Positions 26,974 through 41,900 of a DNA stretch of 64,000 bases are shown here, piece by piece. Source of the stretch: Lumbricus rubellus (taxonomy: Eukaryota; Annelida; Clitellata; Crassiclitellata; Lumbricidae); assembly GCA_945859605.1 (NCBI GenBank), contig OX243825.1, positions 4,379,291-4,443,290 on the forward strand. Direction: 5' to 3'. Under the pieces are notes generated by a model. That model saw only the letters and a list, made by a program, of their open reading frames with translations. It was not told the origin of the DNA and did no database searches. Position 1 is the stretch's first letter. Each line of letters starts with the position of its first letter. The position numbers were made by a program, and so were the translations under genes.

Positions 26974-29900
26974 CTATAATAACGAGCAGATAACTGCCTT
27001 GATTTGCTCAAAATTAATAACAAGAGGTCCAACCTAGAAGCATATTATTTTGACAAATTCTTGCAGTGTAAGCTTAGGCCCTACTGTCTATTGAGAGGCT
27101 ATCTAAGTCTGGAAACTCAGAAAAATCAGAGAATTATTTGTGCTGCAGGCCTAACTACCGATCCAGTTAGCTATGAGAGTCTTGGCAACTTACAGTGCTG
27201 GGCTTGAAAAATAGACCTGGGAGTGACTTTGGTCAGCTAATCTGACCCCACTTGACCCTAAAGTGACTTGAGGTCGACTTGAAGTCGACTTCTTGGAATT
27301 AAAACGACTTGACCCGACTTGGCAGAAAACCAACCGACTTCCGACTTGAAGTCGACTTCTGACATGGTAATAGCCCTTAGCAATTGTAATTGTAATCGAA
27401 CATTTATATAGCGCCACTTCAAGAGAACTCCTCAGAGGCGCTCCCGACCTGACACCAAACCATAATCAAAGAGAATGGTTTTCAAACGCTTGCAGAAAAG
27501 GGGCAAAGAAAGACAAAGAAGTTCATTACGGAGACTAATAGGTAACTTATTCCAGAAAGACGGACCGACCATAGCAAAACTTCTATGCAGCACTGTGGAA
27601 GATCGAGCCCTAGGAACAACCAGGTCACCATGCGTTGCAGAGCGAAGGAATCTACGGCCTGGAATGGATAGCACAGGCACACAAAGTTCCATAAGATAGA
27701 TCGGAGCTTGGCCTGCTAGGCAATTACGCATGAGCATTAGAATCTTAAACTCAATACGTTTTTGCATAGGCAACCAGTGCAGTTCCTCCCGTATAAAACT
27801 TGATATATGCCCAAACTTTGGAATGCCACCAATCAGACGAGCTGCAGCATTAAGGACAGATTGTAACTTATTAATGCGTGAAAGAGTTAAGCCCGCATAA
27901 ATGGCACTGCCATAGTCAACTCTCGTGCATATAAATGCATGCATCAGAGTAGTGACAGCTTTAGTTGTAAGAGAGCGACGCACCGAGCGAATCTGACGAA
28001 GATGGTAGAAACAAGTACGACATACATTTCTCACGTGATCAGAAAGGGTCTACATACGGCTACCAATGCAAGAAGGCAAGCCAATTTTGCATGGGAAACA
28101 TTATTTTCGAATAGGCCTACCAATGAGTAATGAGGCATCAACACTCATTAATGATGCATGAATTTGTTAAAGTTTTATCAAGCCCATTGCAGGCTGTTTG
28201 TGTTTCAGTTTGAATAGTTTTGTGATGCTTTGCACCATCTAGTAGCCTAGACAATGCGATTGCAAATTATTATTAGGCCTATGAATTTTAGCTTGCCCAA
28301 TGTCTGTGATTATTCAGATTACACTCATTATTTTTTAATATTATTAATATTGAATAAATTTGTAAAGCGAGCAAGCACGAAGATAAAATTGGAGACCGCA
28401 GACTGATTGCACTGAAGGACGTGTTATAGAGGCTAATGCTAATTAATATTGTAAGTTAGTTGTCATAATAAATTGATCGGCCACTAACATCATTTCGCAA
28501 CTTAGCAAATAACATTGCAAGCGCATCATCCTGCAGTAGGATACTATTGGTAGGCCTACTCACTGACAGCAAAGTCTTTCATTGTCCAACTAGCCCGTAT
28601 AAATAGCTTTCCCATCTGCAGACAAGTTATTGCAGATGCAGGTTACCGGTAGGCCTACCAAAGTAGCGTCAAACAGTCGATTTATTATAGGCCTTGTAGA
28701 TCCAGCTTTCTTTGCCCCGAATTCACTTAGGCCTAGGCCTACCACTCAGTCTAGGCTATAGAAGACAACTGATTAGCTCATTAGCATGTTCATATGTCTT
28801 CATAAGTACACGTGCTAATTATTATTTTAGTAACATTTTGTTTCATCATTTTAATTAAGCGCATGCCTATAGGCCCTACACGTGACGTTTAGAATAGAAT
28901 AACAAATTATAATGAATAGATCGTCAGACGGCAGTCTGCACGATAGCCTACCGTAAAATAATCAGTAGCCTATTATAGGCTAAGTAGGCCTATCTGCTTA
29001 GCAAAGGCCTCACTCATTCTGCTCAACACACTATGAAAGCTGATTAAATGTTGTTCTGGTCTCACGATCATTGGTTTGAAGTGACAAATTTAACTACTTT
29101 GTGCCTCAAGTCGGTTCAAGTCGACTTGCAGTAAAAACAACTTGAAGTGACTTCTCTTTACACAATTCGACTTGGGGTCAGTTGCGGTGAGCAGAAACGA
29201 CCCGACCCGACTTGGGATGACCAAGTCGACTGGGGTCGACTTATTGGGGTCGACTCCCAGGTCTATTGAAAAATATAATGTTTGTTACGCAATACAAAGT
29301 TTGAGAGTCAAATAGCATCTTCTATTGTAGGCTAATCGACAGCGAATCCACTAAGGACTTACTAATGCAGTCCCTGTTCTTGGAGTAGACCTATCCACAG
29401 CTGCAGAGCTCATCTCATGACCATGATGCCGGACCACGCCATCTATCCAATAGAAAACAATGGCTTCATTATATAACAAGCGTATAAGGTGGTTCAGAAG
29501 ACCAATGTGTAATAAGCCTATCTCTATTAGCTCACTCTTACACTGAACTTGCACTGAAGAATTTCTGCCATAATGTTTCTTTCTATTATTTTCTGAAGTA
29601 ATCTATTCAGACGTCTCGACCTTTCATTTGGCTGATGTAGATTTCAAGTTAAGCAATATGACCTGGTGGTCGCCTTGCACGACTGCCAACAGTTAAATTC
29701 GACTCATGTAATTGCTTGCTATCATCCGCTTATAACCTACTATGATTTGTACTCACACTGCGTTGTTTATGCCCTAGGTTTGAAATTAAAATAACACTAT
29801 ATTTTGTCATTATTATTGTTGTTAATATTCAGCACTTTAGTCTCGATAGAGCAAATAATATCCAAAATCACATATTTTTAGATTGTGATTTCGATATACA

Positions 29901-32900
29901 TGTATGAAATAGACTGCGACTTTATAATTATCTCACTCTTGTGTTTTTGTAGAAAATACGTGTCTTTTACTTTGTAGATATATCTTACCAGCAGCTGGAT
30001 TTGGATGGAGCTCCAGGTATTTGTTTCTGACCAACATTGCAAAGGCAATTAATGCCAAAAGGATGGCAACAATAAATCCGATCCCAATACCGAGGCCAAC
30101 TCCAGCGTTAAATCCAAGTTGATTTTCCGAGGAACTGATCATTGTAGTAGAAAAGTCGTCTTTGGATTCGAGAAACATACAGTAGACAATTTGTGACTTG
30201 ATGACAATTTTAAAGGCAATGTGTTAAGATCTTTCTACTAGTGAATGGTAGGCTATTATTATTATTGTAAGTAAGAAGACGTGGCTCGACCTATATGACA
30301 TGCACGCGTGATCGAAGAAACGGTTGAGATACCATGCATCTGCCTCAGATCCTCAATTGTCACCCGACAAGCATTCCATTCCAAGCTGAAGAGTTAGGCT
30401 TAGGGCCTACCTCCTTTTAAGAATTCCTGCACTAAGTCATCCAACAATTCCACGATTTCTCGACCTCAACAAAACCCAAGCAAATAAGCGGTTCTGCGAT
30501 CTCTCTCTTGCCTCTCTGACAAATGCATTCGGATCTATTATGGGCACCGACTTTTGACACGACTCATATCATAGCTCTACATGTATATTAGAAGTCATAA
30601 GAGTGTTGCTGGAAGGCATTAAAGATTATTCCAATTTTCGTAGTCTATGACCTTGTATTGGAAGTGACTGTTCTTTGCGTTAAGCAGCGGACACCAAACG
30701 TGCCTTGCTGATCAAGACCTATTATAGATAAAACATCGCTGGCTAGGTTTCACTTCACTGCTGTGACCTCATTGTTGGTTTATCAATTATGATAACAAAA
30801 TATTACTTGAATGAATAGTAGGCTAATTTATTTAAGACATTATACCTTACCTTCAACACGAACATAACGGGAACTCGAAAGGAACATCGCGGCTTCAACA
30901 GTAGTTAGAGTACCTTAATAAAAGGCAAAATCCCAGAGCTAATTAAATATAAATGTCTATCCCTAACCTACAGCTACCACAACTACCACAACACTTCCAA
31001 AAATATTCGCCAACTCACCCAGCACCTTAACTTCTTCCTAGCCCTATCTTAACCTGCATTACTTTATCTCAACCTGTATGTTATGTTATGCCTACTAGGT
31101 GCGATACACTTTAGATTACGCTGAGCCTAGGTACGATGTAGCCTACTCTAGAGCACGTTGAGTCTAGATAAGATGTAAGCTTACTATATAGCACATTGTG
31201 ACATTAGGTAAGATGTACAGTACACTAAACACTAAAGTTTCTTTACTTGACTGTCAGATGGAGCATAGGAAATTGGCAGGAATTTGGGTGGAATATTGGA
31301 GTGGGTAAGAGACACAGAACTTCCAGAAAAAATGTTAAAACTATTCAACATGTCATCAAATCTAGACCCAGGTATACTGGAATTGCATATTGCACACAAA
31401 CAGAGAAGTGAGTATCAAAGAGTAAGCTTATCACAGTAGCAAAAATAAAGTCTGCAACAATGACAATTCCACTGTATCCTGATACAGCCATGCAACGCTA
31501 CAAGAGCAACACATTGTGCGCATAATGGTGTTGCAGAAATCATTGAAATCGGAATTATAATTATCCTTGTGGATGGAGTGGTAGACTATGGATTCCCCAC
31601 AACTGTCTAAAAGAAACGGGCATACCTGGGAACGGCGGTCCCAAATTAAGACATTAAGTAAATCAACATGATGTGTCGTAATAGTGCGGTGTATTGGATG
31701 GGCGCATAGAAACGGTTTCTTTTGCACTCCACACTTATAAAGCGACCAGCTGATCCACCGAAATAGAAGCCGCAACAATGAAAAAGCAATTGAGAAATGG
31801 AAGCTGGATGAAGACCTTTTACAAGTGAAATGAAGGTGAATTGATGAAAAAACGCAAGTGAAATATAAGCTGGATGAAGGTATTCTTAGATCTGAATTAG
31901 AAGCTGGATTGATGAATTGAACGGTTGAGAAAAAGAACCTGGATGATGGACATAATAAGTGGAAGATGAAATAGAAACTAGATTGACGAAAATTAAGCTT
32001 GAGAAATGGAAGTTGGATTGTTGATTTCAGTGATGTATTTCAGCATGCATCCAGCTCCAATTTAAGCTGGAATGCCGTTTATCCAGCTTCTATTTCACCA
32101 CACATCATGAGCCTTCTCAGGAGATAGCCTATCGATTTCTGTAATTTTATAATTTGGGACCGCCGTTCCCAGGTATGCTAAGAAACGGAAAGAATCGTGG
32201 AAAAACAAAAGGCAGACTTACCGCCATAGAGCCGTCACCAGAACACCCAGACATCATCACATCACCCCATCCTCAAGTCTCTTCACTGGTTGAAAATCCC
32301 AGAGCGAATCCACTTCAAAGTTCTCTCATTAACCTACAACTCTTTATAATCCTCTCAGCCCAGATATCTTTGCGAACTGTTCACCATCCAGCCAACCCGT
32401 TCTACCCGATCATCCGCCTGCCTTACTCTCTCTCTCGACCGCCGGTCACAAGTCATCTCAAGTTTTCCAACCGAGCCAAATCAAACACAGCACCACGCCT
32501 TTGGAATGACCTGCCTGTTGAATTCAGATCTTTATCAGTTCCTCCACCATCATTACGAATCACCCACCATCATCACCTTCCTCACGCTCCGCTAACAATC
32601 ACTCCTCGGGCTTTTCATTCGAAACGTAAGACACTTCTCTTCAAGAACTCTTACCCTGTCTCATCTGATCCTGTACCCTCCAATTCTCGGCCCAGACGAC
32701 ACCCGCCTTAGTAGCTGTTCCGCCCCTCTGATCCTGTGGTAACTCGACCCGGACCACCTCGGACTACTCTAACGGACAACCCTTTTGACTCAACGCAGCG
32801 CTCGTGAATAAGCTGGTGCCCCGCGCTTGGCTTTCAAGTAGCGCTTTAGAAATTTTGAGTTTACGATTACGATTACGATTACCTGTGTTGTTAACTTGGA

Positions 32901-35900
32901 ACTCGGTTGAATGTGCATTGTAGCTTATGCCTCTCACGACATTCATTGCAACACATCTGTACCGTTTGGAAGAAACATCGGTCACAGCAAATATACTGCA
33001 ATATTGATTCGGAATATCCATCCAAAGTCCATTGGTTTCCTTTTCTTGCCATTTGAAAGTTGGTGATGGATGCCCCTTTGCCACGCAGGTAATGACGGTA
33101 CCATGAGGATAATTGGAAAGCGACGGCAACAAGGTAACATTCCTAACTGAATCTAAAACAGATTTATAGAAAATGGTCGTAATCGTGATTTAAATTTATT
33201 TAGAACGACTTCAACAGAAACTGATCAAGGCCCCTAATCTAAACACTGGAAATTACTATGCTACTGGCTGATCTGCAAGCACTTGTGGAACAGAGGCAGC
33301 TAGTTTGAAGAGCTTGATTTCGCAGACTGCTATATGTAACTTAGCCTATCCAGATTGACCCACCATAATATGGTGGGTCAATCGAATATTATTATCACTT
33401 CTGAGGCAGACTGTGAAATAACATGTCGGCGCAACATTATAGAGACTGACCTCTAATTTTACCATTGCAGCCTTGTTTGTGCGACCTTATTATCAAAATG
33501 CAGATAATTATACAAGGTGGGTCAAAAAAAGACACCCCCTAAGGTTTTTGCCAATATCTTGGCCAGAAGTAAGAATTTCGAAATTAAATTTTGCAGGCTT
33601 AAAGACTATTTACACATGATGGCCAGATTTCATACATTTTTTAACCGCCCTTTAATACATCTACTGCCAAAAGTAAAATGATGTTGAGTCCAGCAGAAAT
33701 CTTAGAATTAGTTTCCTGCATTACACAAAATAAATCTACTCTGCAATCATAATCCACTAGAAATAAGACCATCCGCTGACTAGGCCTATTAATATTGTTA
33801 GTTTGGAAACAATAAACGCATTCACCGGCTCATTGTGATAAATGCAGAGAGTATGAAAAAAACTTCTCTGAAAGATTTCTGCGGAACATTTGTTGAAAAT
33901 TAACAGAAACGAACTTTTTCTCACTAGATTTCAATGTTATGGTATATTAAATACTTACAGAAGACTTTTGTGACAGGTGTTGAACAAATAGCATTTGGAA
34001 TTTTGTTTGTAGCCAAACCTTCAATTGGTTTTCCATTTTCAACCGTTTCAAATGCAAACGAAGCTTCACAAATGAACGATGGAACCTCAGGTGCAGAAGC
34101 CAGAAGATAGAAAGACCGACTGACAGTGTTCCCATTGTACTCAGCATCCAGAACATTAAATTTTGTCACTCCCTTCCAGATCATCGATGCTTTGTCTGTT
34201 CCATTGTATGCCACATCACATTTCAACTGCACTCCATCTCTGTCAACTATGCTATTATGAGACCCATGTAGTTTGCATTCAGGCTGAGTCTCTACAATCG
34301 CATCAAATTATTAAATAATTAAAATATCAGAGTCCATTCATAAAATTCCGACAATCATGAATCAAACAGCGAGGTTTGAAGAAATTTTTGATTTAGCAAT
34401 TTTGTACTCGCAATGGACTAAATGCTCAGTTGCAGCTCTCTTCAGATATTTGAGAGGCAGACTGCATCTACTGAGCCTGAAAAAAGTAGCCTAATCTTTA
34501 TAAATGACTCGGATGCTTAGTCAAGCCAATTTATAGTTAGGCTAACAGCAAGATAATGTAGTGGCAAGCTGTCAGCTGAAATTTTGAGGACTCTATTCTT
34601 CCCGGCAGAAATTTGTTTGAATTTCTGCTCCACCGGCCCCCGGTAACTAACTCAGCTGTCGGTGGGTTAGTGGGAAGCTGAGAAGGCGACGGTGAGAAGT
34701 GAGAACTGGCTGCATAACGTCGACGAATAAAATGCGAAGAAATCTGTGAAAACCCCAAAGTAGGAGGTTAAAAAATGTGTTAATTTTCATGGAGGGCAAT
34801 TGAACCCTTTTCACCTATGTGCGGGCACACATGCACCACCTATTACAGAAAATGAGAATTGTCGACGTGGTTTTATCAATTTCGAAGAAAGGGAATATCC
34901 GGTATTACATTATTAATAACCGCAGTTTTCCGTTATCGCGTCCAAGGATCATGCCTAAATTAGCCTATGATTTGCATTCACGGTTTTAGTTCTTCATTGT
35001 CATTATCACATTTCAGTCATACATAAGCTAAGTCAGTAAGTCTGAATATGAGATGAACAGTCTTTGTAAGCAGAATTGTGGGTAACGGATTTGACCTCTG
35101 CACAGTAACCATCTCAATGGACGATCAATTTCTTCCTTTCGCCTAACCAGGGAACCACTATAGCCACTCTGCTAACATTCCCCGACATGACTTTTGACTT
35201 TGAGATCGGTGTAGTAATACAGCATACATAAATCAATCAGAATTTATATAGCGCCGCTTCAAGGTACCTACTCAGAGGCGCTCCCGGCCGAGATCAAGCG
35301 AAAAAACAGTCTTCAACTCAGTTTGTGAAATTGAGAACAGTTTGGGAGGTGTCGCGAAGTATAGGGAAGTCCATTCCAGGTTGGTGGACCAACCATGTAA
35401 ATAGAACGAATGTCTTTGCATAATTGCATTGTCGCAGAGCGAGTGAACGGAGCCCATGAGTCACCAATGACTCACCATGAACAGTAGAGCGCAGTGCGCG
35501 GCGGCCTATGCAAGTGACATGATCTGACATGAAGTGGTTCTAAGATTTGAGCGACATCAGAATGTGCGTGTACACGTCTCTGTAGTGCTCAACCTTTTCA
35601 CACAAAGTAAATTTTAGATTTCAGTAACATACTGCTTGAGCTTGCTGAAAGCAACATCATAAATCATTTTTTTCATGCAATTGTGCCATTAGACCACACG
35701 TACAGAAAGACAAACATTCGTACATATAAATCCATTGACGCATAGGCTACATGCACATGGGCGGAGTTTGTCAGGGGCTGGGGGCTAAGCTCACTCCCAG
35801 GAAGGCCCAAAGTCAGATATTGCACCACTAAAATGGTTATTTTTCCGGATCAAATCAAATCAAATCAGTTTATTTATTGAACACACACAAAAACAATCAA

Positions 35901-38900
35901 GGTAGTTAACAGTGGAATTGAACTTATTTAGTGGTTATCAAGGGGATACCCAGAAGGGATGGAAATCCCGCTAATTGGGCCACCTTGTAATACTTGAAAT
36001 GCAAAACATAATAGGACATGACAGCCGGTTTATACGATTCAGGAATAGAAATATAATCAGGACAGAAACTTATTAATAGAAGATAGATGACACAATTTAA
36101 CTAACGCTTAACTAACACTTAACTAACAAATAACTAACACACCCAATTCAACACAATAATTCAAGCAGTTTGATTGATTATATAACAACGAAGGCGTTTT
36201 TTGAAGATATGAAGACCATGTAATTGACTTATAGCTGGGGGGATACTGCTCCAAATATTAGCACCAGTAGGCTATATCTGATCGAAAATAAACGAGTGTT
36301 AGTATGAGCAAATGGTTGTCTATACAAATTTGAACTTCTTGTGGAATAGGAATGAAAATCAGAGGCACGGAAGAACATTTGTCTATAGGGCCTACGCTAC
36401 TGGTAACAAGTTGTGCTCATATCGATACATAAATTCACCTATCCGAACCGTCCTAATTTGTTCAATTTTTAGTAACTTAAATTCCAGAAATAGCTGATGA
36501 GTATGAGAATTGTATGGAACATTAGCCACATAACGAATAACACGTTTCTGTATAATTGTTAGCCTTTGTAAATTAGATTTATAAGTTGAAGCCCATATTA
36601 TATTGCAGTATAGGTAAGATATGGGTAGATGAGTGTATAATAAAGGGTTAGCCTAACATGGGGAGGCAGCAAGAAGGAAGCTCGTTTTATAATACCGATA
36701 TTCTTGGCAATTTTAGAAGAGATAGCTTTAATATGATCTTTCCAAGACAAATGCTGGTCTAACACAACACCTAAGAATTCAGTTGATGTTACTTGTTTAA
36801 TGGGATGGCCATTGGCCATCAATGTACAAGTTATTTTCATTGGTGAAAGGGATTTTTCTATGGGACCTAAATAGAATGTAATTAGTTTTATCAAGGTTTA
36901 ATGATAGTTTGTTGGAACGAAACCAATTAGCAATCTGAGAAAGTTGGCCATTCACTATTTGATAAAGGCTGGTAAGGGAGCTGTGGGAATAAAATACATT
37001 AGTGTCATCTGCAAAAAGGATGAAATACATAAGTTAGGATGCGTAAGGAAGGTCATTAATGAAAAGAAGAAATAATTAAGGTCCAAGGTTCGATCCTTGT
37101 GGAACGCCAAACAGAACAGAACGCATCATTGAATAGGCACCATTGCAGTAAACAACTTGTGAGCGATTTTCAAGGTAACTAGAAAACCATTTATGTTGGA
37201 CTCCTCTTATACCATAATTATTCAGTTTTTTAAGTAAAATATCATGGCTCACCGTGTCAAAAGCCTTGGCCAAGTCAAAGAAAACTCCAAGGGAAAATTC
37301 ATTATTTTCAATTGCTTCCGATATTTTGTCCTGAATAATTAGTAGCCTAAAGGCAAAGAGGGGGAGCGACCAGCCTGGAATCCATGTTGAGATTGATATA
37401 GGCCTATCAATAAGAGTCGCAGAATGATCAGTTATTCTGGTAGGTCTAGTTATGATGGGCAGGAAGTGGTGAGCTAACAAGCAATTAAAAAATTAGTAGT
37501 TTGCTTGTGTATATTTACTTTATTTTGAGGAAAATGTTCAGAGAGTAGGGCTTCAACTTCATCAGTGAATTTATCAAACTCTTGGCCCGGTGGTCTGTAT
37601 ATTATCCCAACCAGTATGGAACCAGTTTTCGTAGAAATTCTTAATAACAGACCCTCATAAGTACTTGCATTAGTGCATTTAACATTTTGAACTATCGAGA
37701 ATGAAAGTTAATTTTTAATATAAAAAAATCCTACACCACCCCCATAGCCCTGCTCTCTTGGTCGGTGCACAAATTGATACCCAGGTAATTTAATAAGGTC
37801 CTCAGAAGTTTTATCAATCCAGGTTTCAGAAAGTGCAAGAATGGAAACAGGTAAAATATCAAGTAAAGCACTAATTTCAGCTAACTTAGATAATAAACTA
37901 CGACAGTTAATGTGTACAATTGATAAAGAGGAAGTAGAAAGCAATGCAAATTTAGAGCTCAAAGAATGAGGAGAGAGATACACATTGTCGCAAATAGCAT
38001 TAGAAAAACAATTAAGATCGGGGTCCGTATCGACATTATTAATCAAGGTTCGGTTTTCAGATTCCTCTGTTAATACCTCAAGTCTAAGGTTGGTTGCATT
38101 ATAATTGAGCAGAGGTTGGAGGGATTGTCAGATCATGAGTGTGCATCATGATATCTTCGGTATAGCAAAGGGGCAGTTCATTACTAATGCATTGGGAACA
38201 GATCCACATATTCGTCACATCAAAACTACAGCACTGAGTATGGAATGCATTACCACACATTGAGCAAGAAGTATAATTAACTGAAATTGGAATTGGGTGT
38301 GTACACAAACTACATAGCAGCACTGGCAGCCTGAGAGGGCAGCCCGGGCTGAAAGCTCAAGTAGGCAGGTGCACAATCAATAGTCTAGAGATATAAATCA
38401 GTTATAGTCGTTTAGAAAAAGACTATGTTGTCACATAAGTAAAGAACACAATAATGAAAGAAATCAATAATAGCAACAATCAAATTCAAACATAATAACG
38501 GGTAAATAACTAAGTTAAAATCATGGAGCAACATAATGACGGGTAAATTAACTAAATTATAATTATGAGGCAAAGTTCTGAGACATGAGAACTGAGACAG
38601 GAAAAAGTTTTGCAAACAACAGATTACCCATGAAACTATAGTAAATTTTTAAGCATAAGGTGTAATCGAACAGTACCGATACATCCTTGCACATCATGCT
38701 TCATAAAGCAGCTAGTCCAAAGGCAGGAGGTCGTCAAGCTGCTGTAAGGAGATGATCTTAGTCGGCTTCTCGTTGGGTGAGTCTGATAGCTTTAGTAGAA
38801 CAGTCGCTCCGGAGGTCCATGTAGAGTAGATTTTCTTGTCCTTCAGAAGTCGTCGAGCTCTTGCGAAGATGACAGAGTTTGATCGAGTCAAGTGCTCGTT

Positions 38901-41900
38901 GATGTAGATGGATGAAGACTTGGAGCTGGAAGAGTGCCAGAGGATCTTGCGAGCAGCGAAGACTGTATCCCGCACGCGTCTTCCTACGAATCCAATGATC
39001 AGGGGCCGAGGTGCTCCCTTGTTCTTGTTGGGTATACGATGAGCAAAAGAAATATCGATCTCGGTCACCGGTACTTGCAGACGAGTGGTGAAGAACTCCA
39101 ATGCATCCCGGATGGCCGCCTGGTGATACTGTGTGAAAGTTGGCTTGGAAGTTGATTCGGAAGTAGATGCAGGTGAAGACTGTGGCAGACCATGAATAAC
39201 CAGATTGCTCAGGCGAGATGACTTCTCGGATTCTTCAAGCTGTGATTTCAGTAGCGAGTTTTGAGTTTCAAGGGTAAACCCCTCAAGCAAGTCCAGACTC
39301 GAAAATGTAATGGTTTTATGAGATTTCGAGCTTATGACAAAAAGGTTTTCGGGCCGCTCGATCTGGACTAAGTCGCCGCCCCAACCAAAGCCCAAGTTTG
39401 AAACCCCTCCCCATGAACGGAAAGCAAACTCCGTCCATGTACACATTGTACAGGGTGGCTGAAAAAATGTACCACCGGATAAAATGCGATATCTTCGCAA
39501 CCAATTGAAATTTTTCTGCGAAAATTTCCCATTTTGCAGGGGAATGAATTTCCAACAATCCCTAAAAGTTTCACTTGAAAAATTTCATTTTTGCAAAAGT
39601 TACAGCTGTTTAAACTTTGAATTGAATTTCGTTTTTTCAAATTTCCGCGCAAAAATTAAAGTCAATTGTAGATTTTCAGGTCAAATGATATCACTTTTTA
39701 CTACGGCCTCAGAAATCCGTTTTACATTTCATAGTAAAGAATGAAAGAAGTGTCCATCCCTGCTCTAACATGAGCTCGAATTCTTTTTGTGAAGCTTAGT
39801 ATGGCCTTGTTGATCGAGTCCTGCGGCAATTGAACCCACATTAGCAGCAAGACCTCTTTCAGCTAGCCAATGTTCTCCAACTTGGGATGAAATGACTTGC
39901 AGGGTTCCAACAGAGCTCCCAGACGTGATAAGCAAGAGGGCTAAGGTCTGGCGAGGTTGTTAGTCACCTTTGCAAAATAAATTTACTGCAGTTGATGTCA
40001 AAAATAAGGTAGCGTCATCATAATCAGCCTTGCCGTGCGAGCAAGCAGGCGCACGTGCGTCCTGCTGGAAAATCAAACCAGATGTTAGAGCAAAACCTAC
40101 CTGGTCTTCAATTAGTCTGGGTAAGAGAGTTCAGCGATGAGTTTGACATTTTAGCCCACTGAATTGGATTAAATGCAGTCTTTCAACCGTAACACACACC
40201 AGCATACATGTAGCTGATGCTGAAACCATGATGTGCTTTGCAAACTTAACCCTTTCGAATACAACGCGAATTTTCTGAACATGGCGTTTTCCCCCGTCAG
40301 ATCAAATGACAACTTCCTGCCTCTCTTTCAACATCTGACCTCCGTTACGTAAACACGTTTGCAGATAGCCTTCACTGTGCTCAGGATCCACTTATCACTG
40401 GGTCTTTTGCTACGACCACGCGACGTCCCAGTCTCTGTTCACGTAACTGCGAGTTCCCATTTTATCATCTGCAGAAACTTTGTCCATGCCGTCGAGTAAC
40501 GGATTCACAAACTGAGACCTTAATATAAAAATATGACCAAACACTAAGTGCTTACATCATAAACAGCTTCCTTACAGCTCTTATTAAAGTTATATGACAT
40601 CATCATCAATTTCTGTGTTGTAATTTGCCAAAATATTACATTTAGCCTATTGAAACACGATTCTCCGGATGTTTGAAAAAACGGAATTGAAAGTTTAAAC
40701 AGCTGTAACTTTTGCAAAAATAAAAAGTTTCAAGTGAAACTTTCAGGGATTGTTGGAAATTCATTCCCCTACAAATTGGAAAATTTTCGCAGAAATATGT
40801 CCATCGGTTGCGAAGTTATCGCATTTTATCCGGTGGAAAATTTTTTTGAGCCACCCTGTATAATTATGCAGTCATACCAAGCATGCGCACAGATTTATTG
40901 TCTGCATAAAACGCAACATAATGTAGTATGCACGCACACATGTAGCTCATGGGCTTACATAATAATTCACAAATAAACACATTCATTTACGCACATGTGC
41001 ATGAACACTTGTATAGGCCCTATGTATATTGATACATATTCATACTCATATTCATACAAAAACCTAGGCTTCCCTACCTAGATGAAGAGGCCAACACATG
41101 CACATGTAACGTTAATTAAAATCAAATACCATTTATTAAGTCAACAACCGTTGCACATTGATCAAGACAAAACAAAACAGAATAATAGCATTAACATTAA
41201 TGATTAACATAACAGAAAGAATAAACAGCGTATCATAAGAATAAACAGTACATTATAAAGCAAAGGATCGCATACGGTTGAGCACTTAAAGGGGAACCCC
41301 AAAGGGACAAGTCCCGCTATCAGAGGAACCCCAGTATCAATCATTGGTGGAATGGCAGGTCAGACATTGTAAACAGATTCAATACATATAGCTTAACTAA
41401 TTATCTCAGTGCAAACATATGGGTACTGCTAGTCAGTTAAGAAATAAAAAGAAAAACAAGCTTGAGATTTCCAAACTGAAGTGATCATATTAGCAAACAA
41501 AGGTCAGAACAGCTGTGGCAAAAGGGAAACACTGTATGATACTCTGCAGGTCAGATCATGCACCAGAATACTTTAAAAGAAAGATCTCAGGTTAATACAG
41601 TTCAATGATCATTCTTCAGGTAGATATAACTTAAGAGCTCTCTTAAACCTGCTCAAAGTTGGAAGGGAGGTTATATCTAGTGGTAAGGAGTTCCATGTGA
41701 TTGGGCCCTGGCATTTAATGGAAAATAGCTTCGGATTGATTCTAGCAAAATCAGGTCGGTAATCAGCTGCTTGTCTAGTGTAATGTTGATGCACAGAGGA
41801 CGCCAATTTAAAATAATTATTAAAACAAGGTGGTAACAAATTATTGTGGTACCGATACATAAAGAGGCCAATTTGGAGCCTATTGATGCCCAATATAGTT

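Noticed and set aside
33505..33680. AAGGTGGGTCAAAAAAAGAC segment resembling an element end
   Set aside because: Only one end is seen. A similar phrase near 63540 is too short to define a family.
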